Of a DNA stretch of 64,000 bases, positions 28,275-37,030 are shown piece after piece (within the stretch, counting starts at the first letter, position 1; each line of letters opens with the position of its first letter). The translations under genes and the position numbers were made by a program. The stretch covers positions 8,597 through 72,596 of the forward strand of contig CBDFHU010000087.1 of NCBI GenBank assembly GCA_965247375.1. Direction: 5' to 3'. The notes under the pieces were generated by a model, which searched no databases, had not been told where the DNA came from, and worked only from the letters and a program-made list of their open reading frames with translations. Origin of the DNA: Arsenicibacter sp965247375. GTDB taxonomy: Bacteria; Bacteroidota; Bacteroidia; Cytophagales; Spirosomataceae.

Positions 28275-29402
28275 GTGGTGGTGTGCGGCGGTGGTCTGTC
28301 AGGCGGCACACGCGACGGGGCGGGATTTCAGTTGCTCTTGCTGAACGATTATTCGGGACAGGGGACGGCGCTGGTTGGTCTGCTGGACGCGTTCTGGGAC
28401 GAAAAAGGCTATGTGACAGACAAAGTGTTCCGCCGGTTCTGTAGCGAAACGGTTCCACTGGCGCGATTACCGAAGTTTGTTTTCCGGTCGGATGAGCTGC
28501 TGGAGGTGACCATTGAGCTGGCCCATTTCGGAAAGTCGCCGCTCAGCAAATCAACCCTCAGGTGGACCTTAACCGACGCAGCGGGGAATCAGATCGAGGG
28601 TAGTGCGTTTGGGCCGCAGTCGTTTTCAATCGGCAGTAACCAGTTGGTCGGATCAATCAGCGTCCCGCTGGCCGGCGTGCAGCAGGCCACAAAGCCCATG
28701 CTGGAAGTGTCAATGCCGGGAACAGCAGTTGCCAACAGCTGGGACCTGTGGGTCTATCCGGCAGCACCGCCAGCGCTGCCCGCGGATGACATCTATGTGA
28801 CAACAACGCTGGACGAAAAGGCGGAAACCATCCTGAAAAACGGCGGAAAGGTATTTTTGCAGGCGGCCGGTAAAATTGAAAAGGGTAAGGAAGCGGTGCA
28901 GCATTTTCTGCCGGTCTTCTGGAATACATCGTGGTTTAAAATGCGGCCGCCGCATACCCTGGGCTTTGTGGTCAATCCGGCCCATCCGGCGTTTGCGCAG
29001 TTCCCGACCGATTTTCACAGTAACCTGCAATGGTGGGAAATTGTGCATAAGGCGCAGGTAATGAACCTTGACGATTTTCCGGCGTCGTTCCGGCCGCTGG
29101 TGCAGCCGATTGATACCTGGTTCCTGAACCGGCGGCTGGGCATGATTCTGGAAACCCGCGTTGGGGCGGGTAAACTGATGTTGTGCAGTGCCGACCTGCT
29201 GAGCGACCCCGATCATCGGATCGTAGCCCGGCAATTGTTCCGTAGCCTGCGGGCATACATGCAAACCACCGCTTTTGACCCGAAAACAACGGTAGATTTA
29301 GCAACAATCCGCGCTTTGTTTAACAGCCCGTCCCGCGATACCTTCAAGGCATTTACGAACGATAGTCCTGATGAACTAAAGAAAAAGCCGGACGTAAAAT
29401 AA
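28275..29402 (+). pseudogene. 3' remnant of a GH2-like glycoside hydrolase gene
   Basis: 375 residues from a GTG at 28275; the frame is stopped at 28242 inside the tandem array. The readable homology starts at about 28318 (GFQLLLLNDYSGQGTALVGL), which in Bacteroidota GH2-type beta-galactosidase-like enzymes is the end of the catalytic TIM barrel. It continues through DAFWDEKGYVT, FRRFCSETVPLARLPKFVF and several beta-sandwich domains to the C terminus. The signal peptide, sugar-binding domain and catalytic barrel are missing. The simplest reading is deletion of the front of the gene with the repeat array at the breakpoint. A separate short protein made from the GTG cannot be excluded, but it would have no signal peptide. 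Family assignment is from memory of motifs. Confidence 0.65.
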
Positions 29403-29415
29403 ACTGATCAAACAC

Positions 29416-29862
29416 ATGAAAACACTGAAAACACTGCTGGCGATTGCACTGATCGCCGTTGCCTGCTCCGCTCAGGCTACCGCTACCACAAAGGGCGACG
29501 ACAAAAAAGAGGTAGAACAGGCGGTTGAAAAGCTGCGGCAGGGAATGCTTAACGGTGACCGCGCCACCCTCGAATCCATCGCGGCAGAGGAGCTGAGCTA
29601 CGGCCACTCCAACGGGCGTGTTGAAGACAAAAAGGAGTTTGTGGAGGCATTTGCCAGCGGCACATCGGACTTCAAAACCATCGAACTGACCGAGCAGACC
29701 GTTACGGTATCGGGCAATACGGCCTGGGTACGCCACAAACTGTACGGCGAAACAAACGACAAAGGTGTACCGGGTACGGCTAAAATCGCGATTCTGACCG
29801 TCTGGGTTAAGCAAAAAGGCAGCTGGAAGCTCTTCGCCCGGCAGGCTGTTAAGATTCAGTAA
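29416..29862 (+). CDS. Secreted NTF2-like (DUF4440) protein
   Basis: 148 residues with a signal peptide (MKTLKTLLAIALIAVACSAQ). The rest is one NTF2-like cone fold: KEVEQAVEKLRQGMLNGDRA, LESIAAEELSYGHSNGRVED, the strand TVTVSGNTAWVRHKL and the final W.LFARQAVKI. DUF4440 proteins bind small ligands or act as scaffolds. This SYGHSNG subtype is frequent in Bacteroidota carbohydrate clusters, but its role is unknown. It lies 13 bases after the GH2-like remnant on the same strand, so it was probably in that operon. Confidence 0.8.
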   Translation: MKTLKTLLAIALIAVACSAQATATTKGDDKKEVEQAVEKLRQGMLNGDRATLESIAAEELSYGHSNGRVEDKKEFVEAFASGTSDFKTIELTEQTVTVSGNTAWVRHKLYGETNDKGVPGTAKIAILTVWVKQKGSWKLFARQAVKIQ

Positions 29863-29872
29863 TGGTTGACCA

Positions 29873-29929
29873 CATAGCCACATAAGAGACACAAAGAGCG
29901 TGAAAACCTATGTTCTCCATGTGGCTATG
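29873..29929. repeat. Inverted repeat with CATAGCCACAT arms
   Basis: CATAGCCACAT (29873-29883) and ATGTGGCTATG (29919-29929) form an 11-bp stem around a loop containing AGAGACACAAAGAG. It resembles the longer GCCACAAAGAC-type inverted repeat at 38407-38495. Confidence 0.6.
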
Positions 29930-30096
29930 CGGTAAAATAATAATTTGTTAATCATTCTGTAAAGGCTTGTTGTTTCATAAAGTCACTATTTCCGGTAAAG
30001 ACGGCAAGCCACTGGAGGTGAAAAAAAGTACCGGCATTTCTTTTTAATTGGCTTTCCGGTAAGTTACGGCTAATTTCCGGCCCTAATCGAATCTGC

Positions 30097-30660
30097 ATGG
30101 AACTGACTGCCTACCTGAAAGAGCTTGTTGCGATGACGCCGGAACTGGAACACGAAATTAACCAGGCCGTTGTGCGTGACGTTTTCCCGAAACGGCATAA
30201 GCTGTTGTTGCCGGACAATACCTCGCAGAAAGTATTTTTTATTGAACAGGGACTGGCCCGTACCTACTACATCAAACCGGATGGGAAAGATGTGACACAC
30301 CATTTCATTCTGGAAAACTCCTTTTTCATGGCCATCGAAAACATTTTCTACGGCAAGACGTCTCCCTATGGCTTCGAACTGCTGGAGAAATCGGTTGTCC
30401 GGTCGATTCCGTATGCCGATCTGGAAAAACTCATTGATCAGCACGATACCCTCGAAAAGGTGATGCGGACGCTGCTGATTCAGACCCTGAAAACGTTTTC
30501 TGACCGCTTATACGCGCTGCAATTCCAGTCTGCTCTGGACCGCTACAATACCTTACTGGCCCAGTATCCGTCTATTCTGCAACGCGCTCCGCTCGGCCAT
30601 ATCGCTTCTTATCTGGGTATTACCCAGCAGACACTCAGTGTTATACGCGCGCAACGCTAA
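30097..30660 (+). CDS. Crp/Fnr-family transcriptional regulator
   Basis: 187 residues. The cyclic-nucleotide-binding-like beta-barrel spans about 20-115 (KLLLPDNTSQKVFFIEQGLA, TYYIKPDGKDVTHHFILENS) with a long dimer helix. The C-terminal helix-turn-helix is short (LGHIASYLGITQQTLSVIRA). No FNR-type cysteine cluster is present, so redox sensing through iron-sulfur is unlikely; the ligand is unknown. It stands alone before an orphan NAD-binding domain and an RND efflux operon on the same strand and may regulate one of them. Confidence 0.88.
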   Translation: MELTAYLKELVAMTPELEHEINQAVVRDVFPKRHKLLLPDNTSQKVFFIEQGLARTYYIKPDGKDVTHHFILENSFFMAIENIFYGKTSPYGFELLEKSVVRSIPYADLEKLIDQHDTLEKVMRTLLIQTLKTFSDRLYALQFQSALDRYNTLLAQYPSILQRAPLGHIASYLGITQQTLSVIRAQR

Positions 30661-30665
30661 GTGCT

Positions 30666-30687
30666 GTAACACGGAATGCCGTGCTAC
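30666..30687. repeat. Dispersed palindrome, CACGGAATG family, copy 2
   Basis: GTAACACGG, AATG, CCGTGCTAC, starting five bases after the Crp/Fnr stop codon. Confidence 0.65.
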
Positions 30688-30802
30688 AAAAGACCTGAAA
30701 ATAAGTTTATGCTTACTTTAGGGTTATATACTGATTTTTTAATCCAGATGAAAAGAAATGAGGCCCGCTAATTAGTCTTTTGTATGACTAATCGGTTAGG
30801 CT

Positions 30803-31201
30803 ATGAAAACGATTCATCCGGCAAAAACAGTCCATTACCTATACATCACCGACGAAACAGGCATCGATGATGTGTTTCCTGCTATAAAACGAAAACTGGT
30901 CGAACATACCTCGACCCACGTATCCCTGATTTATGCGTCAGGGACGCCGGCGCACGTCTTTGCGCCGGAACTGCATTTGTTATCCCGTCACTTTCCGGTT
31001 CAGTTCATCCCTTGTCTGGTACAGGACGCGGATAACCGCTTTGATCACCAGTCCACTATTGAAACCATCCTGAATGCCGATACACGCGACCGGCTGCTTG
31101 TCAGCGTGTCGGGGCAGGAGGATTTTGTGTCAGCGGTAGAGGCACAGCTACAGTTTTTAGGAGTAAAGAAAGATACTACTGAGCTCCATTTTTTAAGATA
31201 G
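30803..31201 (+). CDS. Stand-alone ferredoxin-reductase-like NAD-binding half-domain
   Basis: 132 residues. The pattern resembles only the C-terminal NAD(P)-binding lobe of ferredoxin-NADP reductase-type flavoproteins: YLYITDETGIDDVFPAIKRK, HVSLIYASGTPAHVFAPEL, and the closing motif LLVSVSGQEDFVSAVEAQLQ followed by FLGVKKDTTELHFLR (compare the family's cGP.pMv..v...L...Gv and final aromatic). The FAD-binding barrel is absent and no upstream remnant of it is visible between 30661 and 30802. It may be a genuine mini-protein, since similar free-standing domains sit beside efflux or Crp genes in Bacteroidota, or a truncated relic. The assignment is tentative. Confidence 0.55.
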   Translation: MKTIHPAKTVHYLYITDETGIDDVFPAIKRKLVEHTSTHVSLIYASGTPAHVFAPELHLLSRHFPVQFIPCLVQDADNRFDHQSTIETILNADTRDRLLVSVSGQEDFVSAVEAQLQFLGVKKDTTELHFLR

Positions 31202-31265
31202 ATGAAAAGAAAGCAGTCTTTCATCCGTCAATTTTGCATCATCAATTTTCGACGAACCAATCGCT

Positions 31266-32300
31266 ATGAAAAGCCAGTATTTCTATATCGCGCTGATCCC
31301 TACACTGATCGTAAGTAGTTGTCAGACAAAGCAAACGGCTACCGAAACCAGAGAAGCCGTCATTCCGGTCATCACCGAGCAGGTAACGAGCCGGCAGGTC
31401 AACCGTACCACCTCCATCAGCGGAAATATTGAAGGAAGCCGCACGGTCCGGCTGGGATTTATGGTAGCCGGTAAATTGAACTTTATCGCGGCCGACGAAG
31501 GACAGGTTGTGCGGAAAGGTCAATTGCTGGCCAGCCTCGATCCGGTCAGCTACGGCATCGCCAAAGAGATGACCGACGTGCAGGTGGCGCAGGTCAGCGA
31601 CGAATATAACCGGCTGAAACTGATGCACGACCGCAACAGCGTGAGCGATGCTGATTTCGCTAAAGTCAACTTTGGTCTGCAACAGGCAAAGGTGCAGCAG
31701 AAACTACAGGCTAAAAACCTGGCTGATACCAAACTATACGCCCCGATCAGCGGCGTGATGCTGAAAAAAATGGCCGAAGCCGGTGAGATTACCGGTGTGG
31801 GCACGCCGCTGTTTGTGGTATCAGACATCAGCAAGGTAAATGTAAATGCCTACATCCCTGAAAGCGAGCTGCATACCATCAAAATCGGTCAGCCGGCGAG
31901 TGTACTGGTATCGTCGCTGAGCCAGACCTTTACCGGCCGCGTAAAAGAAGTCGGTTCGGTGGCCGACGTAACCTCACGGGCGTTTACGGTAAAAATCGAA
32001 CTGCCGAACCCCAAAGGCCTGATCCGGCCGGGTATGATCGCCGAAATTAACCTGAAATCCAGTCAGCCGGTGTCACGCCTGTTGCTGCCCGCTGAGGCCA
32101 TTCTGCACGATACCGACAGCCAGAGCTATGTATTTGTGGTCGACAAAGGGCAGAAGAAAGCCTTCCGCCGCAACGTAAGTGTTGGTCAGCTGATCGACAA
32201 CAAAATTGACGTAACGGCCGGGCTGTCGCCGCAGGAGCTTGTGGTAACGGGTGGGCAGCAAAAACTCACCGATGGTTCATCTGTCAGCCTTTCTAACTAA
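31266..32300 (+). CDS. RND efflux periplasmic adaptor (membrane-fusion protein)
   Basis: 344 residues. A lipoprotein-like signal (LIPTLIVSSC) is followed by the split lipoyl or barrel-sandwich region (GRTVRLGFMVAGKL-like SRTVRLGFMVAGKLNFIAAD and LYAPISGVMLKKMAEAGEIT), a coiled-coil hairpin between them (about 100-150), a beta-barrel (VNAYIPESELHTIKIGQPAS) and the membrane-proximal domain ending with ELVVTGGQQKLTDGSSV. It bridges the inner-membrane pump and the outer-membrane channel. It is the first gene of a three-gene operon with 8 bases to the pump gene. Confidence 0.93.
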   Translation: MKSQYFYIALIPTLIVSSCQTKQTATETREAVIPVITEQVTSRQVNRTTSISGNIEGSRTVRLGFMVAGKLNFIAADEGQVVRKGQLLASLDPVSYGIAKEMTDVQVAQVSDEYNRLKLMHDRNSVSDADFAKVNFGLQQAKVQQKLQAKNLADTKLYAPISGVMLKKMAEAGEITGVGTPLFVVSDISKVNVNAYIPESELHTIKIGQPASVLVSSLSQTFTGRVKEVGSVADVTSRAFTVKIELPNPKGLIRPGMIAEINLKSSQPVSRLLLPAEAILHDTDSQSYVFVVDKGQKKAFRRNVSVGQLIDNKIDVTAGLSPQELVVTGGQQKLTDGSSVSLSN

Positions 32301-32308
32301 TCAACGTC

Positions 32309-35300
32309 ATGAATTTTGTTCAAGCTTCGTTAAAATATAAACAGGTCACCCTGTCGGTGTTGCTGTTGGTTTTTGCGCTGGGAGTATACTCGCTGCTGAC
32401 GATGCCACGGCGCGAAGACCCGAAAATTACGGTCCGCCAGGGTCTTGTGCTGGCGTTTTACCCGGGTGCCAATTCGGCTCAGGTCGAAGATCAGGTCACC
32501 AAAAAACTGGAGCAGTACCTGTTTCAGTTTGAGGAGGTCCGGAAAGATAAAACGTACTCGACCACCCGCGACGGTATGGTGGTAGTCAACGTGGAGCTGG
32601 GTGAAAACGTGAAAAATCCGGATGTGTTCTGGAGCAAACTGCGTCACCAGCTGCTGGTCGTTAAAAGTCTGGAGCTGCCGCAGGGCGTTCGGGGGCCAAT
32701 CGTCAACTCCGATTTCGGCGATACCGAAGCCCTCGTGATCGGGATTGAAAGCGACCAGGCCAGTTTCGCTCAACTGAAACAATACGCCCAAAAACTGGAA
32801 GATAACCTGCGGACCATTCCGGCCGTGTCGAAAATCAAACGCGTCGGCGATCAGCAGGAACAGATTACCGTCTCGTCAAACTCCGAAAAACTGGCGCAGT
32901 ACGGCATTGACATACAGCAGGTTGTAAAAGTCCTGCAATCGCAGAATACCATCGGGGCAACGGGCTCGATTGAGACCAAAACCCGCAAGGCTCCGCTTTA
33001 TACCAGCGGCTATTTTACCAAAGAAAATGAAATCGCTAATCAGATTGTCGGCGCTTCCAAAACGGGGGCCCTTGTCCGGTTGGGCGACATCGCGGCCATT
33101 CAGCGGGAATATACCGAGCCGACCAGCAAGATTACCGTTAACGGCCATAAGGCGCTGGTACTGACTGTGCAGATGCACGAAGGCAACAACATTGTTGATT
33201 TCGGGAAAGCCGTTGATCAGAAAATTGCCGAAACGACTAAGCTGTTCCCTGCCAACGTGACGCTGACCACGATTGTGAACCAGCCGCAGGTGGTAGGCCA
33301 TAACGTCTCGCACTTTATTGACGAATTTTTTCTGGCCATTTTCTCGGTAGTAATCGTGGTGGTGCTGCTGCTGCCGTTCCGGATTGCGTCGGTGGCGGCC
33401 ATGGCCATTCCGATGACGGTGGCGGTGACGTTTGCGCTCATGCACGCCTTTGGCATCGAGCTGCATCAGGTATCGCTGGCGGCACTGATTGTGGTGCTGG
33501 GGATGGTGGTCGATGACGCGATTGTGATTGCCGACAACTACGTCGAGCTGCTGGATGCGGGTGTCGAACGCTGGACGGCGGCGTGGCGGAGTGCGAGCGA
33601 TCTGGTGGTGCCGGTACTGGCTGCTACCGTAACGATCATTGCTTCGTTTATGCCGATGATTCTGCTGACCGGCTCGGTCGGGGAGTTTATCAACGCCCTG
33701 CCGTGGACGGTTGCCATTGCCCTGGCCTCGTCGTTTATTGTCGCCATGGTGCTGACCCCGCTGCTGTGTTACGTCTTCATTAAGAAAGGCTTACACGATC
33801 CGGATGCGGTCAATGAACCGAAGAAAACCTCGCTGCTCGACCGGATGCAGAACGGCTATAACGCCTCACTGGATTGGGCCATCCGTCACCCGAAACTAAC
33901 GATTGGTCTGAGCCTGATTACGATTGTGTTTGCCGGGTTGCTGTATGTGGGCGGTGTCCGTCAGAAATTCTTCCCGGCCGCCGAGCGCAATCAGTTCGTT
34001 GTGGAACTCTGGATGCCAACCAGTACGAGCCTCGATAAAACCGAAGCCGCCATTAAAAAAGTGGAAAAACTGGTGCAGAACGATGAGCGTGTGACTTCGT
34101 TCGCCACGTTTGTCGGCACGAGTGCCCCGCGGTTCTACTATAATTTTTCGCCGGAAGTGCCGGTCAGCAACTATGCCCAGATTCTGGTGAACACGACCGA
34201 TGAGCACACGACCGAAGCCATGTCGGAAGAATTGCAGGAAAAAGTAGAAGCCATTATTCCGGAAGGCCGCCCGCAGATTAAACTCCTGCAACAGGGTCAG
34301 CCACTGAAAGCACCGGTCGAAGTGCGGATTATCGGCGACGATATTAACCGCCTGAAAACCATCGGTCAGCAAGTGGAAGCTATCGTGAAAAAAACACCCG
34401 GCAACGCGCTGATCCGCAACGATTTTCAGGAGGACTATTACGGCGTAAGCATCCGGTTGAAAGATGAAGCGAGCCGCCTCGGCTTTACGACATCGAGTAT
34501 TTCGCAGATGGTCTATACCGGTTTCAGCGGTGCGCCGATCACGACCCTGTACGAAGGCAACAACGCCGTCGACGTTGTGTTCCGGCTGGATAAGCAAAAC
34601 CGCGAAACCACCGACGATCTGGGGAATACCTACCTGTCGTCGCCGGTTACGAACGGGCGGGTACCGCTCCGGCAGATTGCTGACCTGGTGCCGCAGTGGC
34701 AGACCGGCCGCATCATGCACCGGAACGGGGTACGTACCCTGACCGTGCAGAGCGAAACAAGCAACGGGCTGTTGCCGGCCGAATTACTGAAAGAAATCCG
34801 GCCCGAAATTGATCAGATTCAACTGCCGGCCGGTTACCGGATCGAATACGGCGGGGAATATGCCAACAAACAGGAAACGTTCAGTCAGATGATTACGGTG
34901 CTGATGATCAGCCTGGTCCTGATTTTCTTCATCCTCCTGTTCCAGTTCCGGAATCTGAAAGAAGCAGTGATTGTGATGCTGACCATTCCGCTGAGTTTGT
35001 TCGGGGCCTTGTTCGGGCTCTACATCACCGGCAACAACTTTGGCTTCACGGCCTTTGTCGGGCTCATCAGTCTGTCGGGTATTGTGGTCCGGAACGCGAT
35101 TATCCTCGTGGATCATACCAACGAGCTGATGCACCACGGCATGGACATCCGGACGGCGGCCATTGAATCGGGCAAGCGCCGGTTGCGGCCGATCTTTCTG
35201 ACGGCCTCAGCCGCTGCCATCGGGGTCTTGCCGATGATTCTGTCGGGTTCACCGATGTGGAGTCCGCTGGCGAGTGTCATTGCGGTAGGGGTACTGTGGT

Positions 35301-35413
35301 CGATGGTCATGGCCCTGCTGACGGTGCCGGTGCTGTACATCGCCTGGATCAAACCCGCCGACAAGAAAGATCTCCTTGCCGTTCAACAACAAGCTGTCAA
35401 CCATGAAATTTAA
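32309..35413 (+). CDS. RND-family efflux pump, inner-membrane permease
   Basis: 1034 residues, normal for AcrB/MexB-like pumps. The first membrane helix begins at about residue 12 (VTLSVLLLVFALGVYSLLTM) and is followed by the first periplasmic loop. Membrane helices 2-6 lie at about 340-490, with the proton-relay Asp pair in VVLGMVVDDAIVIADN. A second periplasmic loop and a second helix bundle (about 865-1015) follow. The periplasmic sequence (PRREDPKITVRQGLVLAFYP) resembles the multidrug (HAE) branch more than heavy-metal CzcA. Substrates cannot be inferred. Confidence 0.94.
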   Translation: MNFVQASLKYKQVTLSVLLLVFALGVYSLLTMPRREDPKITVRQGLVLAFYPGANSAQVEDQVTKKLEQYLFQFEEVRKDKTYSTTRDGMVVVNVELGENVKNPDVFWSKLRHQLLVVKSLELPQGVRGPIVNSDFGDTEALVIGIESDQASFAQLKQYAQKLEDNLRTIPAVSKIKRVGDQQEQITVSSNSEKLAQYGIDIQQVVKVLQSQNTIGATGSIETKTRKAPLYTSGYFTKENEIANQIVGASKTGALVRLGDIAAIQREYTEPTSKITVNGHKALVLTVQMHEGNNIVDFGKAVDQKIAETTKLFPANVTLTTIVNQPQVVGHNVSHFIDEFFLAIFSVVIVVVLLLPFRIASVAAMAIPMTVAVTFALMHAFGIELHQVSLAALIVVLGMVVDDAIVIADNYVELLDAGVERWTAAWRSASDLVVPVLAATVTIIASFMPMILLTGSVGEFINALPWTVAIALASSFIVAMVLTPLLCYVFIKKGLHDPDAVNEPKKTSLLDRMQNGYNASLDWAIRHPKLTIGLSLITIVFAGLLYVGGVRQKFFPAAERNQFVVELWMPTSTSLDKTEAAIKKVEKLVQNDERVTSFATFVGTSAPRFYYNFSPEVPVSNYAQILVNTTDEHTTEAMSEELQEKVEAIIPEGRPQIKLLQQGQPLKAPVEVRIIGDDINRLKTIGQQVEAIVKKTPGNALIRNDFQEDYYGVSIRLKDEASRLGFTTSSISQMVYTGFSGAPITTLYEGNNAVDVVFRLDKQNRETTDDLGNTYLSSPVTNGRVPLRQIADLVPQWQTGRIMHRNGVRTLTVQSETSNGLLPAELLKEIRPEIDQIQLPAGYRIEYGGEYANKQETFSQMITVLMISLVLIFFILLFQFRNLKEAVIVMLTIPLSLFGALFGLYITGNNFGFTAFVGLISLSGIVVRNAIILVDHTNELMHHGMDIRTAAIESGKRRLRPIFLTASAAAIGVLPMILSGSPMWSPLASVIAVGVLWSMVMALLTVPVLYIAWIKPADKKDLLAVQQQAVNHEI

Positions 35414-36752
35414 GTCGAAACTATATACCGGCCTCGGCATCATGGGGATGCTGGCGGCCACTCCGGCACTGGCCCAGACAACTGAGCCGGTTAGTTTGCA
35501 GCAGGCGATTGATCTGGCCCTGCAAAACAACCGCGGGCTGGCCATCCGCAAATTACAGGTGGCCGAAAAAGAGGCGAAGCTGAAGGAGGATGAGGTGAAA
35601 AAATATCCCTCGGTCACCGTCAACTCCACCTACCAGTACAATGCCAACACCGGCTCGCTGGTGATTGATCAGGGTTCGTTCGGGATACTGCCGCTCAACG
35701 CAACCACGCAGGTGCCGCTGCCGAACGAAACAAAAACGTTTGAACTGGGCCAGCACCATACTATCAACGCGGGCATCATGGCCTATCAGCCCCTGACGCA
35801 GCTGGGTAAGGTGAAAACCGGTCTGGCTATTGATCAGACAGACATTCAGGTATCACAGCAGGAGCAGCGCAAAACAGCTCTGCAAATCCGGCAGGCGGTA
35901 GAGCGGCTGTATTATGGCCTGCTGATCAACCAGCAGCAACAGTTGGAAGCCGCATCTAAACTCGATGTGGCAAAGCTGAAACTCTATGATGTTGAAAGTG
36001 CGCTGACCTCGGGCAAAACCATCAACGTAAGCAAAGCCGGTTTGCAGGCCAACATTGCCGATGAAGAGCAGAACCTGCTGAAACTGGCGATTCAGCGCGA
36101 AGATTATGAAGCGGATCTGAAACGCCTGACCGGCCTCAAAGCCGACTCGCTGATACTGGCCGGTGTTGAGTTGAACCCGGTGGCCGTGCCGTCGCTGGAT
36201 TCGGTGGCGTTGTCGACCCTGCGTAACAACGTAGATATTCAGCTGGCGTCGCTGGGGCAGCTAAAGGCGCAGCTGGGGATTAAAGCCGCACAGCAGAGCT
36301 ACCGGCCCGATGTAGGGGTGCTGGCGGGCTATACCTTCCAGAAGGGTAACCTGATTTTTCCGGTCAATAACCCGTATGTAGGTATAAACCTGAAATGGAA
36401 TTTACAGGACCTCGTGGCTAATAAACAGGTTATGACCCAGCGCAGCCTGCTCCGGCAGCAGGCACAGGAAAACCTGCTGAACACGCAGGAGCAGGTGAGC
36501 AGCGATCTGGAAAAGGCGTACCGGAAAATAAACCAGGCTAAAGCGCTGATTGACGTAGCGCAGAAAGCCGCCCGTTACCGCAGCGAAGAGCTGAAAGTCC
36601 AGCAGGACCGGCAGGCGGCCGGCCTTAACCTGAAGAGTGACCTGCTGACGGCGCAGTCGAATCTGGCCAAAGCGCAGGTCGATTTACTGGCCGCACAGCT
36701 GAACTACCGGCTGGCGGTGCTGGATGTGAATATCCTGACGGGAACCATGTAG
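35403..36752 (+). CDS. TolC-family outer-membrane efflux channel
   Basis: 449 residues from the ATG at 35403, which overlaps the pump gene's end by 11 bases and opens with a signal peptide (MKFKSKLYTGLGIMGMLAAT...ALAQ). It has the two outer-membrane-efflux-protein repeats with long helices (VSLQQAIDLALQNNRGLAIR and the C-terminal YRKINQAKALIDVAQKAARY, YRLAVLDVNILTGTM). It completes the tripartite exporter. The stop codon is at the edge of the first of three GAGACGCAA palindromes. Confidence 0.92.
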   Translation: MKFKSKLYTGLGIMGMLAATPALAQTTEPVSLQQAIDLALQNNRGLAIRKLQVAEKEAKLKEDEVKKYPSVTVNSTYQYNANTGSLVIDQGSFGILPLNATTQVPLPNETKTFELGQHHTINAGIMAYQPLTQLGKVKTGLAIDQTDIQVSQQEQRKTALQIRQAVERLYYGLLINQQQQLEAASKLDVAKLKLYDVESALTSGKTINVSKAGLQANIADEEQNLLKLAIQREDYEADLKRLTGLKADSLILAGVELNPVAVPSLDSVALSTLRNNVDIQLASLGQLKAQLGIKAAQQSYRPDVGVLAGYTFQKGNLIFPVNNPYVGINLKWNLQDLVANKQVMTQRSLLRQQAQENLLNTQEQVSSDLEKAYRKINQAKALIDVAQKAARYRSEELKVQQDRQAAGLNLKSDLLTAQSNLAKAQVDLLAAQLNYRLAVLDVNILTGTM

Positions 36753-36773
36753 AGACGCAATATTTTGCGTCTC
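36752..36773. repeat. Dispersed palindrome, GAGACGCAA family, copy 3
   Basis: GAGACGCAA, TATT, TTGCGTCTC, overlapping the last base of the TolC-like stop codon; it may act as a transcript end. It is followed by CATCCGC, as is the next copy. Confidence 0.8.
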
Positions 36774-36830
36774 ATCCGCATGCGCCATGCGTTGCTGCAG
36801 GACATAACCGCTATGATCGGTTCGTAGTTT

Positions 36831-36852
36831 GAGACGCAATATTTTGCGTCTC
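36831..36852. repeat. Dispersed palindrome, GAGACGCAA family, copy 4
   Basis: GAGACGCAA, TATT, TTGCGTCTC, preceded by GTTT as in the tandem array (ATTTGAGACGCA) and followed by CATCCGCG. Confidence 0.8.
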
Positions 36853-36894
36853 ATCCGCGACCATCACATTTTAATCAGATTTTGGGCGAAAGTG

Positions 36895-36916
36895 GAGACG
36901 CAAAATATTGCGTCTC
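36895..36916. repeat. Dispersed palindrome, GAGACGCAA family, copy 5
   Basis: GAGACGCAA, AATA, TTGCGTCTC: the inverse-centre version of copies 3 and 4, making a cluster of three within 165 bases. Nothing else is seen in 36917-37030. Confidence 0.8.
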
Positions 36917-37030
36917 TACGTATTAGGGCTGGTGTATTGGCAACTGCCCATAAGTAAGTAAATAAATGCTTCCGCTTTATTGATACGTATTGACGCACCG
37001 TTTCCGGGCGTCCAAACCCTTACTTACTTC

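Noticed and set aside
27908..28444. Open reading frames running through the tandem array on both strands
   Set aside because: They stay open only because unit lengths are multiples of three; the readings are simple repeats without start context, and no family fits. One overlaps the GH2-like remnant in another frame.
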